64,000 nt of DNA from Blasia pusilla (GCA_050084515.1 CM114271.1:10540001-10604000); one strand, 5' to 3'. Numbered from the stretch's first letter, positions 43,651-62,990 are shown. The notes: generated by a model not told the origin, from the letters alone. Translations and numbers: made by a program.

Positions 43651-46600
43651 ATGCCTCGACCCGCATCGGCTCCCCGTGTGGGGACCCGTGGGTCGTCTAG
43701 TCGGGATACTAAATGCCCATGTTGTCCCGAATTCTTCACTCCGTTAAGAATTCGGAACCACTTAGCGGCTAAACATCCCGACTTTGATAGATTTGGATGG
43801 GTGGTCCCTCCCGCCGACCATGGATGCTCTCCGATGCTTCCCGCATCATCGCCCCTCGTGAGGCATGGGAGTGGTTGAGGTCCCACCAGGGTAAAGATTA
43901 TAGGTCTCTTCGAGACCCGTTTTCCCTGCCCGAGGTTGTTTCATAGGATCCCCCATGCTATTCGGGACGACCTCCGCCACGCATTCCTCCTTCCCCTCGC
44001 TAGGATCGCCCTTGATCCTATGGATGAGCTCTCGTGGTACCTACTACTTCTCCTTCCACGATGGTGTCTTCGTTACACTCGGGAGGGAAGGCGGTCATAG
44101 AGAGGTTATAGCACGTTTGAGACGCTTTCGAGGAGGTGATTGGGAGTCTCTGCAGAGTGAGTTTGTGGCATTCGCTAGAGGTAGTAGTTCACCTGGTTTC
44201 GCGGGACGATCCTGGAGCAGCCAAAGTTTGCGGCGATGTAGGACATCGGGCGAGCCTGTGAGTACTCGGGAGTCTGACGTGCTCTTCGCCCGATGGACAT
44301 GGCTCCTTCTTCACCGTTACCATCGATGCCCTCCGGAGGCTACATCCTCGTCCATCGGTTGACATTCCAGCTTTTGCACGTGACTTCCACCCTGACACGG
44401 CTATATGCCTTGACCCGTCCCTCTTTGCACGGGCACTCGGACGTTCTCCGAGGATTGCGGCCGGAGGTTTGTCTGGTATGATGTACGAACACCTTCGTGA
44501 TTGCTTTCCTTCCGAGGACACCGCTAGCGGCTTCTCCGAAGTTGCTTCAGTTGCCTCTCACCTAGCTCGGGAGAGTGCCAACAGCAGTGGCCCAAGTATT
44601 AGGGGCGGGGCGACTTTTGGCGTTGTCAAAGGGGGGTGGTGGTATCCGTCCGATTGCCATAGGTGAGGTGCTCTTGCGGTTGGTGAGTCGTACTCTCGCT
44701 TTGCAATTCCGTGAGGCTTTCATCACATCCGAGTCCGCATCGTTTGGAGTTGCCACGCCACCGGATGTGAGACGGTTGCCTTAGGTTTGAGGGCTTGTCT
44801 AGATGTACATCCAGAGTGGGTGGTTCTCCAAGTGGACGTGGAGAACGCCTTCAACTCAATATCTCGGGCTACTATATTCACAGAGTTGAGGGACGGGTGG
44901 CCCCATGGCGAGCCTCATTCCCTTTGTGCGAGGCTTTCTATGGGGCCCTTTGGCCCTCTATTTCCACCATGGTCGATTCGAGGAGGAGGTCACGGTCTTG
45001 GAGTCGCTCAGGGACTCGTCGGGGTGACCCTCCTGGGTGGCGCGTTGTTTTCTTTGTGGCTCATTACCGAGCGGTTCTTTCTCACGGTGGAGGCTTTACC
45101 GGGTTGCATGTTCCCTTCATTTGGCAGATGATACTCATATTGTTGGTCCCGAGATCTGGTTGTCCCCTGCATTCGAGCACTTTTCAAAGACTGATTGACA
45201 CGTGTCGGCCTGGCGGTGAAGGTGGGGAAGTGCAAGGCTTGGTCTCCATCAGGCCTACGTGATGATCTACATTTACCCGACGACTTCTTGTGACTGTCGG
45301 AGGGCTTGAGTCTTGGGAGTACCGCCGGGAGCCAGGACTTTGTATCGACTTTCGTGGCGCGGCTCTTACCGAGGATCTTCTCCACGTTGATGATCTTACA
45401 AGGATTGGTGACCCTCAAGTCGCCTTCTTCGGCATTCTCTCTTCTTGTTTTGCTCGTGAGACCTGGTTACCTCACTAGAACTGCTCGGACATCTAGTCAC
45501 CTTTCTTCCCTATATAGATCCTTTGATAGGAAGCTCATGCAGGTGTTTGGGGATCTTCTAGGACCCGGCTCTTAGAGTGCCCCATGGGGAGTTAGCTCGT
45601 AGATAGGCCTCTTGGCCGATTTCTTTTGGTGGAGTAGGTCTTCTCTCGACCGAGTTAGTGGCGCCCTCCGCTTTTTTAGGGAGTTGGGCCATAGTGGCAC
45701 CCCTCCTTTGCTCTCGATTTTTGGTTAGAGATAGACCGCTCCTTCTACACTACGTCTCCCGTGTCGAGGATAGCTCTTTCCCACTTCGTCTTCACTCACA
45801 AACTTGTAGAGATTCCCTTCGAGTTGAGGCCGAGCCGTTCTCCCCACTTTCTCCTCCTTAGTTACCTCCGGTCGCCTGGGCTCCAATCTTCCTTGATGGA
45901 AGCCCACTTTGAGGCGATTTTAGAGGCACTATGTCCGACGGGAATATCCCCATGGAGGTTAGGGCCCGATTCGCTCTTGCTCCGAAAGGGGCAGGCTCAT
46001 GGGTAGGGCGCCCCTTCTCCAGCTTTCCGTGATCGCACCACTTACCTATACCACAAACGATGCGGTTCCGCTTTGGGCCTCCCCAAACCATCGGTGGTTG
46101 GTTCGACACATCGCGAGTGTCACCGAGCCTGGATCCACTTGGTGTGCATTTGGCACGCTGTCGATTGGGGTGAGAGGATAGCCACTCACGATGCAAAGGC
46201 GGGATATCATATTCAGTATTGCTCGGGAGAGTGGCTTCCATGTGCAGAGAGAGAGAGGCACTACTCCATGCGGGATTCCCTCATTCGTGCCGATCTCTAC
46301 ATGACACGTGAGGCCGAGGTGGTTGTGGCGGACGTGGTAGTCACAGATCCTCACTGGAGGAGGGCGAGCCCAAGTGGTGGCCCAAGGGCGAATGCTACAA
46401 GGAGCGGCGGCGGCGGTGGCGGCGGCGAAGAAGACACATATCTCTGATCGACTACACGAGGGACACATCTTCATCCCCCCGGCCATAGAGATGTATGGGG
46501 CTATGGGGAGAGGTTCGACTCGTTCACGGATCGCGCCCATCATCTCCACTCGAGAAATGGGTTGTCCTTAGCTCTGCGCGATCTCAGATTGTAGGGCGGG

Positions 46601-46680
46601 TCTCCATAGCGTTGCAGCGGCGTGCCAGGCTAATGGGATTTTTGCGGCGGGCTCAGTCGGGGGAGACGCGGCGCTAGAGG
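43651..46680 (+). pseudogene. Non-LTR retroelement remnant: C2H2 finger, reverse transcriptase, C-terminal endonuclease-like part
   Basis: The plus strand carries pieces in the order expected of one polyprotein. At 43651-43878 a C2H2 finger (KCPCCPEFFTPLRIRNHLAA, then KH; spacing CX2CX11HX4H) is encoded. At 44787-45132 reverse transcriptase motifs appear: VVLQVDVENAFNSISRATIF, LGGALF and the catalytic LADD at 45121-45132. At 46190-46550 a C-terminal region follows: RDIIFSIARESGFHV, VVVADVVVTDP and FIPPAIEMYGAMGRG. An N-terminal C2H2 finger with a C-terminal VADVVVTDP block hints at an element using a restriction-like endonuclease, but that is inference. Dozens of shifts and stops make it inert. 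Base composition is higher in GC than the flanking DNA. Confidence 0.7.
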
Positions 46681-47090
46681 CCCACTTAGTAGTAGTCATA
46701 GCTCTCTTGTTGTTGCTGATATTGTGTCTGCTGTTGGTGAGTTTCGTCGTTAGGGGGGGAATGCCCCCTTCTTCCTTTTCTGGTCGTGTTGTGGCCTTCA
46801 GGTTTTGACTCTTTGAGTCCCCCTCTTTTGTACTTCCGATGGGTTTTCCATCACTCGTTTTTATCGAAGTGCATCTTTGTTTGATCTTCCCGATCATTGA
46901 TTGGAACCTACTCCACTCGATCTGTTCTGCCCTGCAGGCTGCCCGCAGACGTGGCAACGGCTCGAGTTATCTGGAGCCCAGGCAGGCGTTCTCACCGGTG
47001 GGCCCCAGAACAGGAGGTAGTTATTACATTGTGGCATACGATGACAGGAAGGTTTCATAACCTTCTCTAGGAAGTTCTTATATCCTGAGG
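46681..47090. other. Upstream region of the KARI gene
   Basis: No gene. It lies between the retroelement end and the KARI TATA box and presumably contains upstream promoter sequence; no motif is convincing by eye. Confidence 0.4.
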
Positions 47091-47099
47091 TATATAAAA
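47091..47099 (+). promoter_or_regulatory. TATA box of the KARI gene
   Basis: TATATAAAA lies 338-346 bases before the ATG, implying transcription start near 47125 and a 5' leader of about 310 bases that contains a GA microsatellite. Confidence 0.7.
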
Positions 47100-47267
47100 A
47101 CTACCGGACGGGAGCGGTAAGGGAGAGATGCACGCATCTGCTGCTCTCCTTCTCCCTTCTCTTTGTTCGCGCTTCCGAGTCTCGAGGCAAGGGGTTTATC
47201 TTCGCTGAGATTTCCTCTGTGCCTCTTTGGGATTTCCCTACTACTCCCGCAGCATTCGATAGACACA

Positions 47268-47275
<8 letters not shown>

Positions 47276-47303
<28 letters not shown>
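47276..47303. repeat. GA microsatellite in the KARI 5' leader
   Basis: About 28 bases of GA repeats between the TATA box and the start codon. GA/CT runs in leaders are common in plant housekeeping genes. Confidence 0.85.
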
Positions 47304-47308
<5 letters not shown>

Positions 47309-47436
47309 GGGGTTGTGGGATTGGGGAAGGAGGAGGAGCGCAGGCATTACGGGGGATTGGGGTGGTGCTATTTGAGAGAGAGCAGTGTAGGCATTGGGAG
47401 GATTTGGGGTCGTGGGATTTGGAAGGCAGAGAAGTG

Positions 47437-55108
<7,672 letters not shown>

Positions 55109-55441
55109 GACTCATCCCACGTCAACCCTTCCTCCTCTTCCTAATCCTCCTCCTCTTCACCATCCTCATCCGACTCAACCACGGACTCATCATCGAATCA
55201 CCTTCGGACTCCTCGAGAAACCTCCTCCACGTCCGAGGGCTCATACCCTTCATCCGATTCCTCCGACTTCTCGAATCGAGTCGCTACCCTCCATGTTCAG
55301 GAACTCCCACCCACCATCCTCAATAAACTTTTCTGGGTCATCGAGTATAGTCTTCAGTATGGGTCGCCAATTGAGATTCATCCTACTTTCATAGAACTTA
55401 ATGTTCATATAGTTCAACCATTCCCTGATTCCATCCAATGA
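55109..55441 (-). pseudogene. SPT16: C-terminal fragment of FACT histone chaperone subunit SPT16, frameshifted
   Basis: After a plausible splice acceptor (CAG before 55441) the minus strand encodes SLDGIREWLNYMNIKFYES, RMNLNWRPILKTI and GGWEFLNMEGSD. It then continues, only after a one-base shift, with SEESDEGYEPSDVEEV. After a further shift come DESVVESDEDGEEEED, a stop, and EEEEGLTWDE. This is the order of the conserved end of the SPT16 Rtt106-like/middle domain and its acidic tail. SPT16 pairs with SSRP1 to reorganise nucleosomes during transcription. The rest of the roughly 1000-residue protein is absent. The fragment ends about 140 bases from the Harbinger first exon, so either the element landed in an SPT16 copy or the exon was carried here. 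Confidence 0.82.
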
Positions 55442-55578
55442 CTGAAATCTTTGCATAAGAGTAACAATAAAATTTTCACCACTCTTTTTCTTGGAAAGTC
55501 ATATTATTTCTTCAATCCATTTTTTCAAAAATAAAAGTTTCACTACTCTTTTTCTTGTCGTTGTAGGAAGGAAGTCAT

Positions 55579-56900
55579 ATGGACGAGGATTGTGTCATAC
55601 TCGATTCTCAAGTACCAACGCAGAATGCTAATCTGATTCCATGGACAACTTCCGAGATTCAAATTCTGATTGCAGCAAAACGAGATGAAATGGAGAGATT
55701 AGAACTGAATTATACTACTCAATCTACTATGGCCACCTTAAAACAAAAGTGGAAAAAAGTGGCTGACTTTTGTTTGAAGAATGGGATAAAGCAACCTATT
55801 CGTGATGGCCAGGCGTGCAAAAAGAAATGGAGTGCTCTCATAAAAGAATTCAAACAAGTAAGTTAAGTTGGTGGTATCCAATTTGTATGATGTGATGCAA
55901 AACATGAAGTGTCTTTATTTTACAATTGACACTCATGTAAGTTTTCATTACAGGTTCATGATTGGGAGGGAAAGGCCAAAAGCGGCGAATTGTCTTACTT
56001 TGACACTCGCATGTTGAGAAAGGACCGGAAAGCACTAGGTTTACCTTCAAACTTTGATGAAGCCTATTACAAGGGTCTAGTAGAATGGCTCCCCAAAAGA
56101 CAAGACGTGGACTCGGAGAGCATGGGAGTGTCCACCTTTGATACTTCACTTCTACCTGATCTTAATGCTAACTTCAATCCTCCACCCATGAGTCCGATAG
56201 CTTCACTCGTGCCACCACGTATATCAATCTTACCAAAAGAAGAAGGATGTGACCTTGTTCATTTGTTTCTTGGTATCAATACAAGGCTACTACTAACTTA
56301 TTGGTTGTTTATATAGAGGTGGAGTCATTTGAGATCCCAACCAACGAACCTTCTCCTCCATCGTCTTCTCCAGGTACATGAATATGAAACAAAGAAAGTT
56401 CTTTTCTTTGTTAATTTCACTTATTATGCACATATGCTACTACTAATTTATTTATTGTTTGTATAGACGTGGAGTCATTTTAGATCCCAGTGGATGCAGA
56501 AGAGATCCCAACTAACCCGCGTGCGCCTTCATCGTGTGCTCATACTGAAGGTTCTTATAATTGTCTTTAATGATTTTTGTGACTTTTTTGGTCTTATGTG
56601 GAAATGTAGTTAATGAATTTAGTGGTGTTATGTGGCAATGTAGATTTCGGCAAGGAAAGTTCGAAAAGGAAGAGCCTCAAGGATGGGATTAGAGGAAAAC
56701 GACGGCGTAAGAGCTCCATGGGAGATGCCATGAAGGAGTCTACTAATGCCATGATAGATGTTATACATGATGGTCAAAGAATGGATATTGAACAGCGAAA
56801 ATTAGAGTTGGAAGTCCTACAACAGAATGCGGATGCTCTTACAATGATATCTACAGCCTTTTGTCATGCCTTTGGTTGGGGATTTCAAGGAAGATCTTGA
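55579..56900 (+). CDS. Harbinger Myb/SANT-like (trihelix-type) DNA-binding protein
   Basis: Four exons join in phase: 55579-55857, 55954-56272, 56317-56373 and 56644-56900, giving 303 residues. The N-terminal domain has the tryptophan-spaced trihelix/SANT pattern: IPWTTSEIQILIAAKRDE, LKQKWKKVADFCLKNG and ACKKKWSALIKEFKQ, running across the first splice site into VHDWEGKAKSG. The middle is Pro/Ser-rich. The C-terminus has a basic patch (GKRRRKSSMGDAMKEST) and a helical region (DIEQRKLELEVLQQNADAL). In Harbinger elements this protein binds transposon ends and recruits the transposase to the nucleus. A duplicate of exon 3 at about 56467-56550 would bring in a TAG codon and must be skipped. All junctions are inferred. 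Confidence 0.8.
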
Positions 56901-57069
56901 GAGTTTACATTAAGAAATAATTAAACTTCATTGAGGACACAATGAACAAAAATAGCCATATGAGATGTACTTATATGTAAAGCATATATATGGATATATA
57001 TGAGGTACTTCTATCTGTATGCTATATGTACGTGTAATTCTATGTATTTCTACTGGTATGTTGAAATTA

Positions 57070-58419
57070 CTATTCAACTCTTGCCATGATATGCTCAAAA
57101 AGAGCATCACGATTTCTCCTTCCTTCAAATGTTGTTTCATTGTTTGGAGGATTGCTATGACCTTGTGCTACATGCATCCTTGTCGAGGAGGAGGGATCCA
57201 TGAGATCATATACTAGAGGATCTTCTCTATCTATCATGATGTTATGAAGAGCACATGTAGCAAATATCATCTTCGGTAGTGCTTGTAAGTTTGGCTTGTA
57301 AATGACTCGATTGAGTATGCGGCATGTCCCTTTTAATCGGCCGAAAGCTCTCTCCACACACATCCTCATGGAAGAATAATAAAAGTTCCAAGTGTCCTTT
57401 TGTCCAATAGGTGCTCCTGGATAAGGAACTATGAGCCATGACAAGAGTGGATATCCTGCATCACCAATAATATACTCTCGAATCCTCTCACCATTTCTTA
57501 ATGGTGAGAGGATTCGAGAGTATATTATATTCGAGAGTGAATGTCCATCTAGGACCCTTTGGTTGGAAGTTACATTTTTGTAGAATTGGGAGTTTCGAAG
57601 AATTCGAGTATCATGAATAGAAGCACGATATCCAATGAACATATCTAGGAATTTCAGTCTTGAATCAACGATAGCTTGCATCGCACAAGCATAAGATTTG
57701 CTTTTATGACTATACCAAACTGTGGAATTTGCACCCGCTGGTAGTTCCATGAGGAAGTGAGTGACATCAATTGCACCGCAACAATTCAAAAATCCATGTT
57801 GTGCTTCGAAATCTGATTTTACCCTCTCCATATGCTGTCCTTTCGGCCAAGCCACTGCCCCATGTGCCTCCTCCACAAGTGCATTAATGACTCTAAAAAC
57901 AACTTGCACAGTTGTAGATTTTTCGATACGGAAAAGCTCTCCAATCCCCTTCATTTGATCCCCTGTGGCAAGACGTCGTAGAGTAATAGCGACTTGTCTC
58001 TCAACACTCAACAACCTGTTTGGTAAGACTTGTAGGGAATGGGGAGGATTAGTAGTTAGTCGACTCCGTAACATATCACAAATGAAGTCAAATGTATTTA
58101 CCGTGACACGAAAGAAATCTCTAAATCGCTCTGGATGATCTCTTGTTATTATAGTTTCGTCAATGAAAAGACATGTAAATGTCATAGATCGTGGTAAAAT
58201 ATACCAAGGAGAGAACATGTGACGTGATGTAATACTATACCTAGCATTCATCATGAATTGGAAATAGAAGAGAGCACGATAATGAAAGAAGGACCTCCTA
58301 CTCCTAACTTGAAGGAAAAAAAGACGAGTAGAAAGAATTTGAATTATAATAACCAAATAAATAGTCAAGAAGCACATGTTCATTGAAGCCTTCATTCTCT
58401 CTTCATCTAAAATATCCAT
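57070..58419 (-). CDS. PIF/Harbinger DDE transposase
   Basis: One uninterrupted 449-codon frame. The N-terminus has a hydrophobic stretch (residues 15-35) and a helix-turn-helix-like region (about 135-185: RQVAITLRRLATGD, STTVQVVFRVINAL). The DDE nuclease fold follows: D218 in GAIDVTHF, D270 in SIHDTRIL and E356 in VERAFGRLKG, with GDAGYPLLSWL at 319-329. These are the three catalytic acids expected of the family. The intact frame and catalytic triad make this the most likely active element in the window. Residues about 298-318 (around NIIYSRILSPLRNGERIRE) are encoded by a perfect inverted duplication and may be an acquired in-frame insertion. It converges on the Myb/SANT-like partner gene. 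Confidence 0.92.
   Translation of the reverse strand: MDILDEERMKASMNMCFLTIYLVIIIQILSTRLFFLQVRSRRSFFHYRALFYFQFMMNARYSITSRHMFSPWYILPRSMTFTCLFIDETIITRDHPERFRDFFRVTVNTFDFICDMLRSRLTTNPPHSLQVLPNRLLSVERQVAITLRRLATGDQMKGIGELFRIEKSTTVQVVFRVINALVEEAHGAVAWPKGQHMERVKSDFEAQHGFLNCCGAIDVTHFLMELPAGANSTVWYSHKSKSYACAMQAIVDSRLKFLDMFIGYRASIHDTRILRNSQFYKNVTSNQRVLDGHSLSNIIYSRILSPLRNGERIREYIIGDAGYPLLSWLIVPYPGAPIGQKDTWNFYYSSMRMCVERAFGRLKGTCRILNRVIYKPNLQALPKMIFATCALHNIMIDREDPLVYDLMDPSSSTRMHVAQGHSNPPNNETTFEGRRNRDALFEHIMARVE
57467..57528. repeat. Perfect 29-bp hairpin with 4-nt loop inside the transposase frame
   Basis: 57467-57495 and 57500-57528 are exact complements; ATTCGAGAG recurs directly after (about 57528-57537). 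The reading frame stays open through the duplication. Confidence 0.95.
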
Positions 58420-61400
58420 GATTAAAAAAGTTGAAAAAGAAAATAAAATAATAATTAAAAAATCTTATAATAAATAAATAAATAAATGTCTTACAATGAG
58501 ATGTGACTAAAATATGCAGAAAAAATAACATGAAATCTATGAAAATAAAAAGCACGTACGAACACACGAAGACGGAGCAAAGTTGGAATGAATACAAAAG
58601 AAGAAGGATGTGAATTTATAGGAACCAAAGGGAAAGGAAAAGGGGGGGGGAATTGGCGGGGAAATGGGAGGGAGAATAGCGGAGGGAAAATCCGTATTCG
58701 TAGGAAGTCCTTCTTTCATTATCGGCTAGAAAACCGCCGCCGAAGTCGCCCATGCGACCCGGCCCTAAGACAGGTGAGTCCTCACCCGTCTTAGAGCAAC
58801 ACGTAAGGACATATAAAAAGGAAAGATGGCGCCCCTCAAGTGAGGGGCATCTTTTTTTTCGGACCGGTCGAGGCTTTTGACCTGAGGCCTTCGCGGTCTC
58901 ATCTTTGCTAGTCCGTTTTTTTATTCCGGATGTTTTCCATCACCCCCTTTTGAAAGAGCAGACTCTCGGATGACGATTATTGAGCTTCGAAAATGTAGAG
59001 TTCCCCACGCGGACCGACTACGTCGAAGCAAACGAAAGTATCCGCGGTCAAATGAGTGAGCGTCGGATGCGAAGTGTGCGTGCCTGCCTAACCTCTTGAC
59101 CGACGAACTCCGCAGGCAAGATGACTTCCTGATCACCCGAAAGGTTGAATTTCATAAAGGATCCCAGTGAAGAAGCCTTGAAGCTGGGCGATAAACCTAG
59201 AATTCTCCCGAAACCCAGAATTCTCCCGAAACAGACATATTTCGGTTTAAACAGAAATATGTCTTTCGGAAATACTCCCGATACCGGTTGAGGCCCGCCG
59301 TTCGTTTTGCTGTCTGTGTAAAGTCAAAACCACTTGTCCCATCAAATGAATGGTGCTCCAGTATTATCTTCCGTACCTATTCACGATTAAAAGTACACGA
59401 TCTGTACTCGCGGTTTTAACTTTCCGCGTGAATGGATAAGACATGTAGTCATCGAAAGAAAACTCTTCGCGTGTTAAGTCGTCAAAGGACATACGATGGC
59501 AGTCACCAAAAATAGCAGCTTAGAGCCAAGGGCACGTCGAGGACCGACGCACACAAGTAACGGAATGTATAGCAAATTCTCACTAGCGCTTATGTGCATT
59601 TTAGTCCATTTCCACTCTCCCTTGTATCGGGTAAGAAAGACTGCAAATGAAAAAATTGGATAGATGGCGATGGAATTTTTTTTGTTATTGTGATGCATTC
59701 GGAGGGATGGAAATGAAAAGAGTTAGCAAATGGACAATATAAATTGCGCAATGTGAAATTATTAGACACCCGTTGAAGTTGTAAAATTTAACATCCGAAA
59801 AGTCTATGGATTAGTAGCAAAGACATATTTCTGTTTAAATATACAAGTAAATACTCCTGTCACTTCTTTCCAACCCTCCAATTTACAATGTGCGGAGTTT
59901 CATTATTAGAGGGTCTTCAAGTTTACAGTGTTCAAAAATATTTTCCATTGAAATGTGTAATTTTTTTATTAAAAGTTTTCTTGAACCCCATCCTCCATGT
60001 GTTTGTGTTATTCTCTCAATTGAATTATAATGAGTTAGTTTGTTCCCTTATACAAGAACACAATACAATTGTAGGTTCTAGTGTAGCTTTAGACAACCCA
60101 CCATAGATGTTGGTCCACACATATTTGAGTAATCAAATTTAACTAATTCCCAAAATTTTCATAAATCAATTTCAAATAATTATAGTGATTGAGAGATATA
60201 GCAATCTTATTGGCTGAAAAATCGAATGATCTTATTGGTTGAGAAGGCTATGTGTCAAGAAGAGACATGTTTGAAAATGAGAAGGCATTCTCCAATAATA
60301 ATATGAATTAATAATCATGAAATTACGACTTCACGTTTTAAAAAAAAATCATAGTTTTTCCCTTATCAATTTAGGCAGAAATAATTTCTCACTTATTTTT
60401 TCAACCCCCATCTTTCAATTAAAATTACTCATTTAGATCCTCTTTTTTTTTTTCAAACTATTGTTTAACAATCCTCACAACCATTAAAAATTTTAAACGA
60501 TTCAAAAATTAAAATCACTTTCATCCTTTCGAAGAATAATTCTTTTTCCATTCTTCTATTAGTATCCTTTCTCCTTTTTTCAAAAATAATTCTTTATTTT
60601 ACCTCCCAATTAAAATTGAAATTTAAAATTATCACTATTTTTTGGACTAAAATTTTAAAGATATATTTAATTTTTAAAATGAAAAAGAAAACCTAAAACT
60701 AGGAAAACTTCAATATTTTCTTAAAATATTTTTTAAAGAGGAAATTTTAAATTTTCTTTAATCTTATTTCTAAAACTTCCGTTCTACTCATTTTTTCCTA
60801 AGTACAGGGTAAAATTAAACAAAAATTCAATAGAACTAAAGACTTCATACATGGCGATTATTGGGAGTTTCTCAACATAAGCTAATGCAAGCAATAATAT
60901 GATTCCCACTGTCACTTCCGCTACAAATGTACTGAGTAAGAGAGACGGAAACAAAAAAAAATTGCAATGAAAAGATAGTTGAGACGAAATTATGACAATT
61001 GAAATAAATATGACATTTCTGATGGACAATTGGCAATTACCTTTTCTCGTTAGTTGTTTCCGACAAGGAATGACAAAACATTATAGTAAGATGTGGAAAA
61101 AATTAGGGGTCGAGTATTTCAACATAGATGTTTGAAAATGGAAATACCATTAAGAGAATTTTTTGGGTTAGAAATTTCCTACGAGTTTTTTTCAAAAGAA
61201 AATTGACTTGGAAAGCATCATGAATGATCAATTTGACAAAGAGAATGGAAGATCCATAATACCCCTTTGATGAAGGTATTATGGATCTTCCTCCATCCTA
61301 TACTTTCTCCATAGCTCAAATCATATATATTGTTGCAAGTATAGCGATGTCTAGTAAAAGCTTGTGTGATGTACCAACATCACAATTTATTAAAAAACTA

Positions 61401-62600
61401 TTTTGCGCAAATCATGAGCTATATTGTGTTTTTGTGTCTCATAGTTATGTTGGTAGGTAGAAGCCTAGTAGAAGGACAAAGGCATGGAGTATCTTAGTTG
61501 GTTTGGAAATTGGAATCTCATAGATTGTAAAGCACAAAGAGGTACAATTTCATACTTGTATCTCCACAATCTCATTGAAAGAAATCCATGATGGAATAAC
61601 ATCCCTTCGCCCCTTTTTTTAGAATTTTGAAGATGGCGAAATTGTTTAGGGGGCAATCAATTGATTAACTATGAGTGGTTTTTGGTTCATTCTGACCGGA
61701 TTCTTGTCCATGATGACACAAGAGACAAATCCTGCTCCCATCAATTCTACATTGGAGCATATTATCAATCTCCTCTGATCTCCTTGACCGACTTAATGAC
61801 CTTAATTCCTAATATTCCCTCCTTGTTAAGTTGCATGCCAATTGCGCCGATGTTCTAATCCAAATTGTGGACCTTCTTGATTTCAAGAATAGGCATTACA
61901 GCTTCTCCTTGATCACAACTAAATTTGAACCCACTTTGTGAGTGCATAGAGCCACACAACAACCACTCTATAGTTCCATCATAGTCGCATTGTAGTCACA
62001 ACCTTGCAACTATTACAATCGTAAGACACTCGCACAACTATTATCATGAGATGCACTCTATGACTATGTCATGATTGTGAAGTGCCATTTTATTTCATTT
62101 GCAAGACAATTGCACAACACTTATTGCATGAAAATTGCAAATTAGCCATCAAGTACTCAAAAAAAGTTGCAGATTTGCGACTGGCACTTCCTTTGTAACT
62201 AGAAAGAAGACGCAAACTAATATTTTTTAATAGCATTTAAATTTTCAAATAATTTTCAAAAATTATTTGAAAATTTTGGCAAATAAAATTCATGTTCCAT
62301 ATTTGAACAATTGGAAAATTTCCAAAAATACATTTAAACATAAAATATTTCCAAAATTTAAAGCAATCCACGTAAAGAATTGACCAAACGTAGCACGCCC
62401 ACAGGGTTGTGGTGGACATGTAGAAGTTCCATCATGACTAGGACGCGTCAAAATTCAAAGGTTTGGATTCCACAATCACGTTTGATCCGTCCTAATAGAG
62501 GGATTTCCCCATCAACATGAGGAATATCTAACTATACATAGTCCCACAACCTTGGATTAATATTCTGAAATAATTTGAAAATAACTTAAACATAGAAACA
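58420..62600. other. Intergenic DNA, mostly AT-rich, no gene recognised
   Basis: 58600-59450 is mixed and holds short hairpins: 58765-58777 with 58782-58794 (12 of 13), 58831-58838 with 58841-58848 (perfect), and an inverted ACATATTTC/GAAATATGT pair near 59232-59262. 60130-62350 is very AT-rich with poly-A/T runs. A perfect 17-bp hairpin with 11-nt loop lies at 61247-61291. No conserved frame. Confidence 0.55.
61247..61291. repeat. Perfect 17-bp hairpin, 11-nt loop
   Basis: 61247-61263 and 61275-61291 are exact complements in non-coding DNA. Confidence 0.95.
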
Positions 62601-62639
62601 CTCTGGAAGTTAGAAACTAAGTAAGGATGCTATGCAAGG

Positions 62640-62990
62640 TTGCACACGAACATATGTCCATCCCGAGGACGTACATGTCCGTGCGGTCTTGGGTGCGGGC
62701 TCCATGAGCCCGCGTTGCCCGCGGCCCGCACCTAGGCCTGCGCACACCGAGCAATCCGCCCTTTCCCGGCCATTGCGCATCATGCCCGGGCCCCATTTCT
62801 GTCGGGCCCGCGTCGTGGAAAAATTGGGACGCGTCATACCCTCTGATTCATCGCTTCGGGCCTACCCCTCATCATCCGGCGCTGGCCGTGGTGGCCCGCG
62901 ACGCCCTCTCCCCGCCGCATGGGGCCTGGGGTATAGCCCCTTGGCTTTGGGTTCGCGACGGAGCCCGCATGCCAGCCCCGAAATGTATGT
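62640..62990. other. GC-rich island in AT-rich DNA
   Basis: About 350 bases rich in GGCCCGC and GGGCCC words, sharply different from the AT-rich DNA on both sides. Words such as GGGTGCGGGCTCCATGAGCC recall the GGGCCGGGTCCCATGGGCC phrases near 52310-52490. No convincing protein; it may be a repeat fragment. Confidence 0.5.

Larger units (their letters stand above)
55442..58800. mobile_element. PIF/Harbinger transposon with two convergent, apparently intact genes
   Basis: A Myb/SANT-like gene on the plus strand (55579-56900) and a DDE transposase on the minus strand (58419-57070) face each other with 169 bases between stops. This gene pair defines PIF/Harbinger elements, in which both proteins are needed for transposition. 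I could not identify terminal inverted repeats or a 3-bp target duplication, so the outer limits are only approximate. Confidence 0.8.

Noticed and set aside
57761-57958. Plus-strand frame inside the Harbinger transposase
   Set aside because: Antisense shadow of an intact 449-codon frame with a catalytic triad.
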